Shown here: in pieces, positions 24,911 to 38,169 of the stretch
Numbering within the stretch: the stretch's first letter is position 1
How the letters are laid out: the number at the start of each line of letters is the position of its first letter
The notes under the pieces: model-generated
Seen by the model: the letters and a program-made list of their open reading frames with translations, nothing else
Database searches by the model: none
Told to the model about the DNA's origin: nothing
Translations under genes and position numbers: made by a program
From: Dimorphilus gyrociliatus
Taxonomy: Eukaryota; Annelida; Polychaeta; Dinophilidae
NCBI GenBank assembly: GCA_904063045.1
Contig: CAJFCJ010000006.1
Location: 4,294,408-4,358,407, forward strand
Length of the DNA stretch: 64,000 nucleotides
Direction: 5' to 3'

Positions 24911-27900
24911 ATGCTTAAGAAAAATTTGATAATCAATTATATTTTATTAATTTCTAATGATTTTATAAGTAAAGTATAGCATAGAATGTTTAATTTTAAA
25001 AGTTTTAATAAAATTCTAATGATTTAAAAGAATAATAATTTATTAATATTGCAGATGGGAAGAAATTAGATTCTTATATTAATAATTACGAACTTGTTTC
25101 ATATCCTATTTTTTCTTATCAACAATCAGAAATATATTGGGATTTTAATGCCTTTGGAAGGTTTTATTCTTTTAAATTATGTTTAAACATTCTTCTTTTT
25201 GCAACATTTCGTTTCTAAAAAATTAGACAATTTCAAATTATTCTTAAAAGAAGTGAAGAAAATATCCTTACAAAAGATTTTAAGTTGTCAATCTTTAAGA
25301 AGGATGTTCAAGATATAAATATTGACAACTTTTATTCTGGTTTCGTTGTCAGCGATAATAAATCATCGGTTATCGGTCATAAAACTGGAAGTACGTTTGA
25401 AGGAGAAATTAATGCATTTAATAGTCGTTATCAAATTGAAAGAGCTACAAAATACTTGAATTTCTCACATTCGAATAAGTTTGCAATTATCTATGATGAA
25501 TTGGATGTTAATGTTAATCCATTTAACAAGAGGAGAAATGGTAAGTCTGCAACGTGTGCAATTGAAAATCCAGATTTTCTGGAAGAAGAATTCAAAAACT
25601 ATCTAAAAAATATTGTAAGAAAAGTTTTATCTTTCTCAACATCTTTATTCTAGAATACTTTTTTACATACAGTCCGAGTTAACTCGTAGTAGAAGTAAAA
25701 GGCTATCGGATAATAGAAAAAGAGTTTGTGTTATGCAAATAACAACGGATATTACATTATGGGAATATTTTACAAATAAATCTAATAATTTTGAAGCAAC
25801 AGCATACATAGTTGATTATGTTAAAAGAATCGTATCGAAAGTAAATGACTATATATACTTAAAGTTTTACTTTAAGTTCCGACCGGAAATAATTTGCTTT
25901 TTATGTAGGCTTCTCAAATTTTCAAAGCAACTGCATTTGAAGGGGTTGGCGAATCCTTTAATGGAATAGAATTACTTCTTGGAAAGTTAGAAATTATTAG
26001 CGATTGTGAAAAGAGTTTAGATTCCTTAAAAAATGAACTATGTCAAAAGAATTTAGGTGCTGCTTCTGTTCTGCAAATCTTGAAGGAAAATAGAAAGAAT
26101 GGACAAGATTTTTGTATAAATTTATTATTTAGTCATAGAGATTTTCAAGAAGGAACGTTAGGTTTAGCCTTCGTAGGATCACCAGAAAATAGTAGGTTTA
26201 CACGCTCGCGTGTTTCTTCCTTACAAAATATCTCCTTATAATTTTTATTCTTAAGGATTCTCTGGTCCTTGCGCCCTTAGCTATGTAAGCTTCAAACTTT
26301 ATATATTCATTTAATAGATAGGGAATATTTATGTTGATTTAGAAAAGCAAAAATTCGAATGTCGGAATTATAACAAATAAAAATTATGGCCAAACTGTAA
26401 ATATTGTAATGATGAATATTGTTTTGGCACATGAGATTGGACATATATTTGGGTCTCCGGTAAAATGAATAACTTAAAATATTCCAAGTTTTTGTACTGG
26501 TAATAAATTGATTACTATTTTTTATAGCATGACAATGACAACTCATCAGTATACTTCAATAAGAAGTGTATAAAAGATGATCCAGATGGACTATATATAA
26601 TGTATTCTTCTGCTAGAACAGGAATAAAACCCAACAATGAAATTTTTAGTTTATGTAGGTGGGTATCTTCTGACTATAACTAACTATTTCACTAAAAAAG
26701 AACCGAATACCCAGTCGTAAAGCTATTGGACGTCTATTAAGTAATCTCTACCAACAAGATCATTGTTTTAAAAGTTGTCTTATTGAATAACTTATTGAAA
26801 TTCATTAATAGTACTTAATTTTCCATCGAAAAAGATGTTGGGGAGGCATACTGCGGAAATTACGTTATTGAAACAACAGACTCGATAAATGAGACTTGCG
26901 ACTGTGGATGGCAAAAGAAGGATTGCAATTGCTGCTACTCAAGTGATGATGAAAGAGGATGTACGTTAAAGCCTTATTATGTCGCCTCGGGGAAAAAAAG
27001 GAAAGTTCAATGCGAGTGAGTGTGTTATTATTTAAATCAAAATACAATACGCTAAAAGTGTTAAGAAAATGAAAATGTATCCTTTTTAATAGCATTTCAC
27101 AAGGACCATGTTGCGATAAGCAATGTCAATTAACTGGCTTTAAGTGCAGAGAAGAGAGCGATTGCGCGTTTTCCTCATATTGGTTGGTAAATTATTTATA
27201 ATTTTTCTTGTGTGATCTTTTTAACGATTAAATCATTAGCAACAAAAGTGGTGAATCGTGAGTTCGTAAAATAATGTATTTTTTTAACAATAATTCCCAA
27301 AACTTCATCAGAAGTTATTTTGGGGCACAATGTCCAGCACCTCTTCCAAAAGCCGATGAAATCTTGTGCAGAGATAGAACTCATTTTTGCTCAATGGGGG
27401 TAAATAGACAGACCATAAATAATATAGTATTATTCTTCTGTAATCATCAAGATAAAATAACAATAGATATGCTCCAGGAGTGTTTGTGAAAAAATTAATG
27501 GATTCAAGTCATGTGTAAAGACTATAAAAAGGAAAAAAGTTGATCTGAGATACTATTGCTTGTTATCCTGCACTCGTAAAGTTTATTTAGTTTTTATATA
27601 AAAGTCAAAAAGCTAGAGTCAAGCATGTAAAATCATTTTAGATAAAGAATATCCTAATATTTGCGTTAACAAAGATGATTTTAATTCTAGTATTGTGCAT
27701 ATGGAGACGTTTAGACAATTATTTAATAATATCTTTTCAAATGACTCATATGGTGTTCAACTTCTTCCAGGTTATAGCAAAAACTCTTATTGTTTAATCT
27801 TTTGAAAAACGAGTGATCCATTAGGTTCTCCTTGCAACGGTGAAATTGGCTATTGCGATTCTCTCAACAGATGTAGAGATATTGTTACTTTAGGACCCAT

Positions 27901-28426
27901 GAAGAGGCTAAAAGATATACTCTTATCTTTGAAGACAAATGACCTAAAAATATTTTTAAAAGAATATACATGGACTTGCATACTTACAACATTATCATTA
28001 ATTATCCTCTTGGCCATTTTTATTTATATCTTTGATCCATCATGCCACTATGAAAGAAGATATTTGGTATGTATGTGGTTGTTTTTTCAATCACTAATCT
28101 TAATATTTTGACTATTCTTAAAATATATTCAATTTAGGCCCAATTAAGTGAGATTAGGGTAGCAGCAAAATTTAAAAGTAAGTTTAAATTAGAATTCTAA
28201 AAATTTACACTAGCTCAATTTTTACAATAAAGGTAGTGCTAAAAAGAAATTTAGGTCAAAAAAATCAAAAAAAGATAAAATACGATCAAGTTCATTTAGA
28301 AAAAGTTATGAATCACGACTGGAGCGGTAATTAAAGCATTAAAATTATCGTTTCTATTAAATGTATGCTTTGTCTAGAGAGGAAAATGAAAAAGAGAATA
28401 AAACTAAGCCACCGAAGAGTAAATAA
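24911..28426 (+). CDS. ADAM10: ADAM10/Kuzbanian-like transmembrane metalloprotease
   Basis: Multi-exon. Exon 1 (24911-24968) encodes a signal peptide (MLKKNLIINYILLISNDF) and splices in frame to 25055 (GKKLDSYINNYELVSY). The prodomain follows, with a lone Cys (KSATCAIENP) that could be the cysteine switch. Two dibasic sites (SRSKR, NRKR; about 25690-25725) fit convertase cleavage. The catalytic domain has LAHEIGHIFGSPHD, a complete HExGHxxGxxHD zinc site, then YIMYSSARTG, where the Met is the Met-turn. A Cys-rich disintegrin region (CDCGWQKKDCNCC; QGPCCDKQCQ) follows. The membrane segment is TTLSLIILLAIFIYIF, and a short Lys/Ser-rich tail ends KTKPPKSK. ADAM10 enzymes shed Notch and other ectodomains. 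The sequence is more divergent than its neighbours and may be a paralogue. Some exon borders, notably around 26190-26360, are approximate. Confidence 0.88.
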
Positions 28427-28868
28427 CAGAAGTGTTTGTAAAGTAATATGGATTTGTATCAAATAATTATTAGTTGCATTGTGTATGTATGTTTTGCTAT
28501 AATTTAAATTAAAGAATTGTCTTAAACTATTGATTCATGTTTTTCAGGTTATAAATTATAAACCAGCTCGTTTTATCGAAAACTATGAAAACGAAAAGAA
28601 GAGTGAAAAAGCTCATATATTTGTTATTGTATTTCCTGGACAAAGTTTTAATTGTTACCAGGATTGCTGAATGTAGAAAAAAACTTTAGGGGACAATGCT
28701 CAAAGTTCCATATATCGTATTCTCATTCATTGACTATAGTTATGTAACCTTCGCAGTCTTTGGAAAATGAGAATCATGTTCGAAAATATAAATTTTCAGC
28801 TTTTACTCATTATACATATAATTAGATTAGATAACAATGGACAAATTAATGAAAAGAGAACAGTTTTA
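28427..28868. other. Convergent 3' gap ADAM10-like / PSMA4
   Basis: Holds the 3' ends of two convergent genes. No coding exon is recognised. It is AT-rich throughout. Confidence 0.35.
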
Positions 28869-29868
28869 TTACGATTTCTTTTCACCTTCAGTCTTCGCTT
28901 CTTCTTCTTCAAACTCCTTTATCAATTTATCGAGCTCTTCGTTAGGCAAACTTCTTAAAACCGTTTTTCCATCTTTTCGTGTCAACGTTGCAACTTCAAC
29001 TGAAAGGCATAAAGTATTAGTTTCAACTATTAAAACATATATTAATAGTAAATTTATAAAATACCTTTCTCGCTGGACAATTTATTTGTATCCAAAGTTT
29101 TACTGAGAACTTTAACAGCTAATTTTAATGCTTGATTAAGGTTCAAATCATCCTTGTATTCTTGCTTAAGCATTGAAACAGCTGAGCTGCTATTGTTCCC
29201 GATACAAGTCGCCTTCCATCCACCGTAGTTTCCACTTGGATCACTTTGATACAATTGAAATCCGTAGTGTTTATCCCAACCCATATAAAGAATGGACACG
29301 CCAAATGGTCTCTTTCCTCCAAATTGGGTGTAGGCTTGTTTAATATCGCATAACATACTAACGAGCTGTTCACCAGGTATCGGCTCTTGATATTGCAGAG
29401 TATATCTTTGGGCAATCAAGCGTAACTCGTTTGTCAAGACGTTAGCGTCCGAGGTGATGCCTGCTACACTACAAGCTAAATCTTCATTTAGCTTATAAAT
29501 CTTTTCACTTTGTGCACTCTCATCAAGAAGCTTATTTGTGTTTCGACGTTCGGCAGCCAAGAGAATTCCATCATTAGCCAAAATCCCTAGACATGTTCCA
29601 GCGTGACCTATAGCTTCCATTGCATATTCAACCTGATATAAGCGACCCTCCGGGGAGAAGATTGTTGTTCTAGTATCATATCGTCGGGACTGTCAGAACG
29701 ATAATAAATGATTGAAATAAGCGGCGTGACGATGCAGTAATGAAAATTAGAAAGAAAAGTATTTTTTCACAGAAATATATATAAAAAAATGTTTCAAATT
29801 ATTTATATAAAACCAATCCAGTAATTTGGATATGAACAATGATGATACACAATATATATCCTTACCAT
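28869..29868 (-). CDS. PSMA4: 20S proteasome subunit alpha-4 (alpha3 type, PSMA4)
   Basis: Three coding exons: 29868-29866 (the ATG only), 29689-29065 and 28999-28869. The ATG is followed directly by GTAAGG, and the next exon begins [20 protein letters not shown], the canonical alpha-subunit N-terminus that gates the 20S pore. Further family signatures are [31 protein letters not shown] and [15 protein letters not shown]. The protein ends [13 protein letters not shown]. It is a structural, non-catalytic ring subunit of the proteasome. The coding part of exon 1 is a single codon, so gene predictors are likely to start at an internal Met in YAMEA and miss the true N-terminus. Confidence 0.97.
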
Positions 29869-30683
29869 TTTTACAGTTTTCTTTTTTTAAAAAAACTATA
29901 AAATATGGAAAAACTGGTGCGCGTCGGAATATTTCAGTAATCTGGCTGTCTAAACTCCGCTCAGAGACGAGCAAACTCTTGATGTGGTTCTTTTTAATAC
30001 AGTAAATTGGCCAAAATAATTTTATTTTTAAAGACTTAAATAAAACTTAACAAGATAAAATACTTTCTAGGTTTTACTTTAGTCCTCTTCAAAAACTTGA
30101 AATCCTAAAATTGCATTTTCGAAATATCTTCATTAAACTGAAAATAACTAAAGTGTCTGGAGAATCACTTTAATAGAACGACCAGTCAAAGAAAATGAAT
30201 ATTTCAATATTATACATTAAAATGCATAGCAAATATTTTATATCTTTCCGATATAGCATGATTCTATGGACAAATGAAGAATATTTTAAAACTGTAAACT
30301 AATTCTAGCATTTAGTATAACCTCCCTATATTCTATATAATATCGGTCAGAAAACGCGTACCGGTTGTCAACCGGTCATACTCCATTTTTTAAAATATTC
30401 ACCGGTTTCGCATCGGTTAGAGAGCAGTTATACCCGACAATGTATTAAAGTGGCTACCCCGGACACCGGACGCCATCTTGAATCAAACAATCTCTTTCTA
30501 GCTCATTTAATTTATGGGCAACACTAAACTACAAGATTTTACAACAATTTTCGTTAAACGATGATTCGCCATTTTACGATTTCATCAAAGAAATACTAGA
30601 AAAGAATATCTTGATAGTAAGTAGACACGACTGCAATATGTACTGCAACACGAACAATATAATTTATTGCAGTCGGTGAAGAT
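29869..30683. promoter_or_regulatory. Divergent promoter region, PSMA4 / CCAR1
   Basis: An 815-base region with the 5' UTRs of both genes. It contains a cluster of CCGGT sites at 30360-30418 (separate entry) and CGCCATCTTGAAT near 30470, resembling the YY1 core on the reverse strand. No tRNA or snRNA is seen. Confidence 0.45.
30360..30418. promoter_or_regulatory. Clustered ACCGGTT sites (Grainyhead/CP2-like), including an inverted repeat
   Basis: Positions 30360-30376 read ACCGGTTGTCAACCGGT, a perfect 8-base inverted repeat around one T. ACCGGTTT follows at 30401-30408 and TCGGTTAG near 30413-30420. AACCGGTT is the known core of Grainyhead/TFCP2 factors. Clustering in a promoter suggests binding, but that is inference. 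Confidence 0.5.
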
Positions 30684-33600
30684 ATGGCTCAGTTTGGTGG
30701 AAAAAATCCGCCTTGGGCAAGACCTGATCGTGAGTTTTTTGCATTTGCTCCTCAGCAAAACTCGTTCAATTCAATGGATTTAAATGTTGCAGTTTCCCTT
30801 ACCCAAGGAATACCTCCTCAGCACATTGGAGGAGCTGTGTTGGCTCCAGGAGCTGTTCCTGCGGGAGGTATTTATAGTTTGACTACCTCTCAACCTGGAA
30901 TGGTACCTCAGCAATATACTGCTCAACAAGTTGCTGTTGCAAATCAATTAGGACAGCCTATAGCCACAGCAGTGCTACCTCCGGTATGTACAGCTTTAAC
31001 ACTTAAACTTGATTTATTTGAAGATATTCAGTCAATAGTACTTCAAATCATTTGTTTTTCGTACACATATTTAAACTTGAAAAGTAAGCTGTCGATAAAA
31101 AGTATTACCAACATTTGTTGTTCATTTATGGGGATATTTATCGTGAGAATCTGTCGTTGGCTTTTCATCACACATATATTTATATCGCTGCTTTTATGCA
31201 GATAAATAAATATATAGATATACGTGCGCTTAAATATTAGCTTAATCAATGCATCATAAGTGGGCTACTATGTTTCATATTGTAACTAATGGAAAAGCCA
31301 TTAGATTTATCAGCTAAATTTAAAATATAATTCCAACCTGCGTATTTCAAACGATACACGAATTATTTTGCCTATATAGGCGTAATAATCCATTTCTTAG
31401 GCCTAGCTTACAAATTTGTTATTTAATCCTTAAAATTAAAATACTTATATCAGATTCAGATTATTTTTATATTTATATATAATTTTTCATTTAATCCTAC
31501 TTTATTTTCAATTTTTTTGAAATAATGGTAAAGTTAGATTTTTTTTTACTTTAATCTCACGTAATTAACAAGTTTGAGAAATATTACGCGTTTTAGAAGT
31601 AAAGTTCAACAACTGTTTCTGATTTATAAACAATATAAATGCTATATATTTAATAAACTCTTCCTAAATAATATGTATTTTGACTCTTCTATATTTTTAA
31701 AAAAACAGATGCCTACTGTCAGTTATGCAGGTGCTAGACCAGCAGTAGCTGCACCAGCGGTACCAACAACCAACGCTCAAAATACTGTGAATAAACCTCA
31801 AAGGGACAGATTCTTCACTGGAACAGTAACAAAGTTGCACGATTCTTTCGGCTTTGTTGACGAGGATGTCTTTTTTCAATTAACGTTAGTAATCCGTTTG
31901 GCAATTATTGTTTTATCTAAGAATTAAATGAAGGACTTTTCTTTATCTTATTTATACTCGTTTACAAAGGAGAAGACGAACTATATAAGTCTTTATAAGT
32001 ATTTTTTAAAGCATAGATTGAACTAATCCCGCTAAAAATAGGCAATTATGTGTAACTAATAATTACTCCGAGAAAAATAAAATACCACGGACAATGCTTT
32101 TATTCTGCACTTTTTTAGACTGCAAAATGAATAATTTTTTTTTTTTTTTTGTAGTGTTGTAAAAGGACAAATGGTTAAAGTCGGTGATAGGGTTTTGGTT
32201 GAGGCTTCATACAATGTTAATATGCCATTTAAATGGAATGCTTCTAGAATTCAGGTGCTACCTAATCAGTGTTCTAGCAATAATCAGACAAATATCCCTG
32301 GATTCAAGGGTAGTCAATCGACTGGTAGTGGAGTAATGTCCCAGAATTCTCAACCTCCTGGTTTGTGATTTTCACTATTATTTTGTGTAAATAGAACGTA
32401 ATTGAATGCAATTTCCTAATACATAAAATATCCATTTTCGATAGTAGCAAGGCAAGGTAGTACACCTCAACAAACGCCTTCTAGCAGAGGAAGAAATCAG
32501 GACTCCTACAATAGAGATAGAGAAAGGGACAGGGATCGAAGAGAAAGAGATCGTAGGGATAGAGAAAGAGAAAGAAGATCTCCACCACCTCGACGCAAAT
32601 CCAGGTCACCAAGACCAAGATCACGCTCTCCGAGGCGAACTATCAGTCCAGTCCGCCCATTTCGTAGGTCAGCAATTGGAGGGGCCAATACATCAACCAG
32701 AGCTTCTACAAGATACCATGTAACTGTTGCGAAATTGTCATTGGATACTTTACAAGCAAATGTTATATCCCTCAAATCAAGATATCAAAATTTGTACATA
32801 CCGTCAGATTTTTTCAATGCCAAGTTCACTTGGTCTGAAGTTTTTCCCCTTCATCGACCATTGAGTCTGTCGCATCCCTGTTCCTTTCATGTTATGCATA
32901 AAGAAGTTAGCATGCCTTTGCCGACATTTTGCAAAGCAGCGCTAAATTCAGAACCTAATGACGTCGATTATCGATTTAGTGCTAAAGTTATGCTATTGGC
33001 TTGTCCTCCCCTTCCAGATTTATATAGAAAAGCATGTAATTTGGCTGAAGACTCGGAAAATTCTCATCAACACCCAACTAGGTTAATAAATTTTCTGGTT
33101 GGATTGAAAGGTAATTTATATTCAGCTTAAATAATGAGAAATATGCTTTATTAAAATAATTCATTATGTAAAATAGGAAAAACCGAGCCTATGGCTATAG
33201 GAGGTGCATGGAGTCCTTCTTTGGATGGTCAGGAACCTGAAAAAGATCCCCGAGTTCTTATCAACACCGCAATAAGAACGACAAAGGCCTTAACAGGGAT
33301 TGACTTGAGCATGTGTACTCAGTGGTTAGTACAATTCTGAGGAGTGCGAGGATCTTGCGTATCCTTTCGATGAACAAAAAGCTATTTAAAAAAAAGAGCT
33401 ATATAAAAAGTTTTCTTAGATGCTTCAATTCCCCTCCACAACCCAGTCCCACACAGCTGAGATTTTTTGTGTTGTAAAACAAGCAAACAAAATCATGGCA
33501 CTTTCTAATCCGATTATCATATTATTAAGGAAAATAATAACTAAATTGTAGTACTTAAACGTTTGTCGTTTAACAACTTTTTATTTCCTATTTGCTTTTT

Positions 33601-36401
33601 TTTTTAATTTTGACAAGTGCGATTTTAGCGTGTGTAAACTTGGCCACTCCTGCAGGTACCGTTTTCTAGAAATTCGCTATCAGAGGGCAGAAGAGCAACA
33701 TAGGGGGAAAACATTACCCAAACGAGTCGAAACCGTCGTCGTATTCGTTCCGGATGTTTGGAGATGTAGGCCGTCCGCTGTTGATTGGCTGAAGACGCAG
33801 AAATCGTATCAGGAATTGCTGGATTTCAAGCTAAAGGGCGAAAAGCTTGCTGCTGAAGAGGCTACTGAACAGGCACTTAATTTCGTTCTAATTTCCGCAG
33901 TTGTTTTATTCCACGGTTGTCCGAAATGCTTCGTTTCTTCTTTTAACATACTTAGTAGTTTTTTTTTGTCTTTATAGCATTTGTTTTTATTATAACCTTG
34001 TAGGATAAAAATTAGTGCGAATATGGTGCTGAATGGTTTCTTTTTATAGGCACTGTTGAATATATGACGTACAATATTTACAGACCTAGTTGTGTGGATG
34101 TTTAAACACTAGTTTATTTTTCTACCGTATCAGCTTGTAAATCCTATTGTCTTACTTAGGTCGATGTTACAAATGAAAAAGAAGAAAACAAAATGGACGC
34201 AGAGAATAACGAAGAAGAAAAAGTTTTACAGCCTTCTGACTCATCGCAATTGGATCTAAAATCTCTTAAAGTCGGTTTTTTTTTAAATCTTATGAAATTT
34301 ATTCATACTACTTTTTTTTATTATAGTTGACTGAATTACAACTTGAATTGGAGTCTAGAAATATTAATAGCAAAGGTATAAAATCTCAGCTAATTGCTCG
34401 CCTTACAAAGGCTTTAAAAAATGAAGGCGAAGTTGAAGCTTCTAATCAAGACGATCAGCCTGCATCTGAAACACCCCCAGAGACAGATGCTAAAGATATG
34501 GCAGAAGAGTCAGCTATGTCGCAATCTCCATCACAGGAAGCCCCTGAGGGCAAAGAGGAAAAATTAAGCAAGTGGGATGAAGAGGAAAAGAAGAGAAGAG
34601 AAGAGAGAGAAAAATCTCAATTAGAGAGACGATATACTCTACCCGATTCACCTGCTATTATATGTCATCCATCAACAACTGCTAAAAATGGAAAATTTGA
34701 TTGTACAGTAATGTCTCTATCTGTTTTATTAGACTATCGTCCAGAAGATAACAAGGAGCACTCTTTTGAAGTTTCGTTATTTGCTGAATTGTTTAATGAA
34801 ATGTTATCTAGGGATTTTGGATTTATGATTTATAAATCGTTACTTGCGGCTCCTGAAAAGCCCAAAGAAGACAAACCTGAAAAAACTGAAAAGAAGAAGG
34901 AAAATACAGAGAAAAATGGATCTGAGGAACCTGAGAGTAAAAAAGTAAAACTTGAGGAGAAAACTGAAAGCGAAGAAGATAAAAAGGAAAAAGAAACTAG
35001 AGATAATTTATCGAATGATGCTGACAATACCTCGGTTAAAAGTGATGAAAAAGATGATGAAAAACGAAGGCGGCGAGATAAAAAAGAAGAGAGGAGAAGT
35101 TCTCCGGAAAAAAATGTTAAGCATTATACAGCTATACCTAAACTGCTATTAGCCTTTGCGTATTTCGATCAAAACCATAGTGGTTATTTATTAGAAAAAG
35201 ATTGCGAAGATATTATCCATACAAGTAAGATTCTAACTAAATATTTTAGTCGGTTTAATCCATTTCTGTTGTTTTTTTTTTCAACAGTTGGTTTGCATCT
35301 ATCTAGATCGCAAATCAAAAAAATCGTTCAGAAAGTCAGTTCAAGAGATACAATATTTTATAGGAAGTTAACAGACAAAGCCGTTCAGGAGGGTGAGGAA
35401 AAAATTTTAGAAGATAGTGAGACTCTTAAGGAGGCAAGACTAGCTAGTGAAGCTCAATTTTATAAATCTTTACCAAGTGACGAAGAAATTGGAAAGGGTT
35501 TGTATAATTTTTCTCTTATTTTCAATATTAATTAATACATTTTTCTTTCAATATCCAATATCTTAGGTAACCGACCTAAAATTGAAGAGTTCAAATGTGA
35601 AGCTCAAATAGAGGAAGTAGATGGTGGTGATAATCATTTGATAATACATAAGGGAGCCGTAGTTGATATAGAACAAATCCTTAGTCGTTTGGAGACGTCA
35701 GAAATGGGCAGACTAGAAGTAGAAAGACGTTTCTCTACCGTAAAGGAAGAATTAGATTTTCTAAAGCGATCCGTAGTTAATAAAGAAGCAGCGAACAGTC
35801 AACTGCAAAATGATGTCATAGAAGTTAAACGACGATTAAGAGAACAAAAGCGAAATACAGATTTTGCTGAATCTAGGTTGGTTTTAACTAAAAATGTGCA
35901 ACACGAAATGTAATATTGCTTGTAATTCTAATCAATCAACTTTTTAGGGCTAAGCATTTAGTCGATTCGCTCAGAAGATCTCACGACTTGCTGGATAGAG
36001 CAAGATCAGAACTTGCTAACGCTCTATCAAAAGACGACGCCAAAAGGGAGAGAGAATCTGAAAGAGAAAAACGTGAAGAAAAAGAAAGAAGAGAGAGAGA
36101 GCTTAAGTTGAAACTAGAAAAGGAAGAGAAGAACAAAGAAAGAGAGGATAAAAGGAAAAATGAAGAACAGAATCAATCTACAAACCAGCAAGTTCAGACA
36201 GATATAGATAAAAAGCCAGAGGAATCTAAAGTTAAGACTGAAGCTAAAGAGGACTGTAACGCTGAAAAAAAAACTGAAGATAAGAAAGGCGAAAAAGATG
36301 TAAAAGATAACTGTAAAGAAGGACAAGACGCTGATGTTGATACTTCTTCAAATAAACAAGCAGTTGCCAAAGAAACTGATAATGTAGGACAATCATCTTA
36401 G
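30684..36401 (+). CDS. CCAR1: Cell division cycle and apoptosis regulator 1 (CCAR1)
   Basis: Eleven exons, roughly 30684-30983, 31709-31884, 32155-32360, 32445-33110, 33177-33324, 33656-33872 (or 33884), 34160-34270, 34327-35224, 35288-35497, 35567-35909 and 35948-36401. It begins MAQFGGKNPPWARPD. An S1-like/cold-shock module follows (RFFTGTVTKLHDSFGFVDED and VGDRVLVEASYNVNMPFKW). An RS/RD-rich stretch (about 32505-32640) precedes the inactive nudix-like DBC1 domain (RYQNLYIPSDFFNAKFTW; GIDLSMCTQWYRF). A SAP domain (LTELQLELESRNINSKGIKS), an EF-hand-like motif (FAYFDQNHSGYLLEKD) and a charged coiled-coil C-terminus complete it. CCAR1 is a nuclear coactivator bridging Mediator and receptors and is linked to splicing and apoptosis. 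The donor of the sixth intron is uncertain: a GC donor at 33873 or a weak GT at 33885; both keep frame. Confidence 0.96.
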
Positions 36402-36933
36402 CTATTGAAAATTTTGTTATATACCAGGATAATTACTTCTTTATTTCTTATTATATAAAAAATTTACAGTGTTCATCCGCTTTTTCGGCTTCTAATGTTT
36501 ATTTATCGATTTGGTTTGCACATATTTATGTTAAGGAATGTAATTTTTTGTGACTAAATACAAATGGCACAGTGTATTTAAAACTTATTTAAAAAATTAA
36601 ATAAAGGAAAGCGAGAAGACAAAAAGAAGGAGCAAATACTGAGTTTCCATCAGGCATAATTTATATGTTTTTTTTATTCAGCTATTTTATAGTTTGCTAA
36701 AAGAGTAGATATCGATAATTAATGTTTGTCAATCTTATGAAAGAGAAGCAATTTTCTTTTATTTTCTTTTCACCTATATAGGACGATAACAGTTTTTTGA
36801 ATAAATTAAAAAGAAATAAAGAAAGATGTTGTATATAGGATAAATTAAATTTTTAAAATAATGTAACAATAACATCATCTCAAGTGTTTTTAATACATCT
36901 TATTAGTTTGTCACCAATTTTTAACATCACGCT
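36402..36933. other. Intergenic gap CCAR1 - SYLF gene
   Basis: AT-rich 532 bases. It contains the CCAR1 3' UTR and presumably the promoter of the SYLF gene. No exon, RNA gene or repeat is recognised. Confidence 0.35.
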
Positions 36934-38136
36934 ATGTTTATACCATCTTTTTCCACCAAATTGAAATACGAAGCTGAAATGGCGGCTAAAATACTTAGAG
37001 AATTTACAATGGTTGGTTCCAAAAATCCTGTTGATAAATTAATACCAGGTTGGATTAACAGTCGGTTATTTGCGTTATAAAACTCTAATCCTACATTTAT
37101 TACCATTCTTCTCCTGACAATATCACTACTTAGCTGGAATAATTGCGAATGCAAAAGGTTTAGCTATATTGAGAGTTGTACGAATGGGCTTTCTTTTGAC
37201 GGGGAGGGCAGGCAGTGGAATTATAATTACAAAGCTTAAAAATAATTGTTGGTGACTTACTCTTAATTTCTACTATTAATACGTAGAATAACACGTTAAT
37301 TACTTTCTGTCTAACAGTATGGTCGGCTCCTAGTGCAGTAACTTTAATAGGCGTTGGTGCAGGAATTGAAATAGGTGCAGAGGTGCTACACATCTTCAAG
37401 ATTTACCGTTTTACTCTTTTTTTAAAAGGGGGAAATGCTCCAATTATATATAACAATTATTCATTAGTTGACAGATTTTGTTATTATTCTAAACACCGAA
37501 TCAGCTGTTAGGGCGTTTGCCCAATCGGGAAATTTAACGTTAGGATCAAATTTATCTTTAGCCGTAGGACCTATTGGAAGAAATGTTGAAATTGATATAT
37601 CCCTAAATAGTCTTGCAGCTGTATTTACCTATTCCAAAACAAAGGGAATATTTATCGGTTGTTCTATTGAAGGAAGCATTCTTTTGGAAAGAAGAGATGC
37701 TAACACAGAGTGCGATTAATTTGAAAAAAGCATCTGCCTTTAATATCTCCATTCTTTAAGCTTTCAACTATACTTTTTATTATAAATATCAATCTTTTCA
37801 GATTTTATGGTAGGGCAATTAGTGCTTCAGAGATTCTATTAAATGGCAGAGTTTACGCACCAGCAAAATGCTCTGAATTATACAAAATGATTGAACTACG
37901 AACAGGCGAATACTGTAAAACGCAAACTACAAAATCAAGAAATTTTACCAATTCTACGCAACTGCAAAAGAAGATATCTTTAATACAGGTACTTATTAAT
38001 GATATATTTAATAAGTTATGAAGTTTACCCCATCAATCTTGCTAAAAACATCCCTTATAAACAGAAACTCTTAAATCCAATAGCAATGGTAAATATATAA
38101 CATACAACATAAGATAATTTGAAGATATGAAAAATA

Positions 38137-38169
<33 letters not shown>

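Noticed and set aside
33359..33367. GTATCCTTT, a U12 donor-like sequence in CCAR1
   Set aside because: It lies inside an intron whose coding ends (CTQW-YRF) are explained by the conventional GT at 33325 and AG at 33655, and no U12 branch motif precedes the acceptor.
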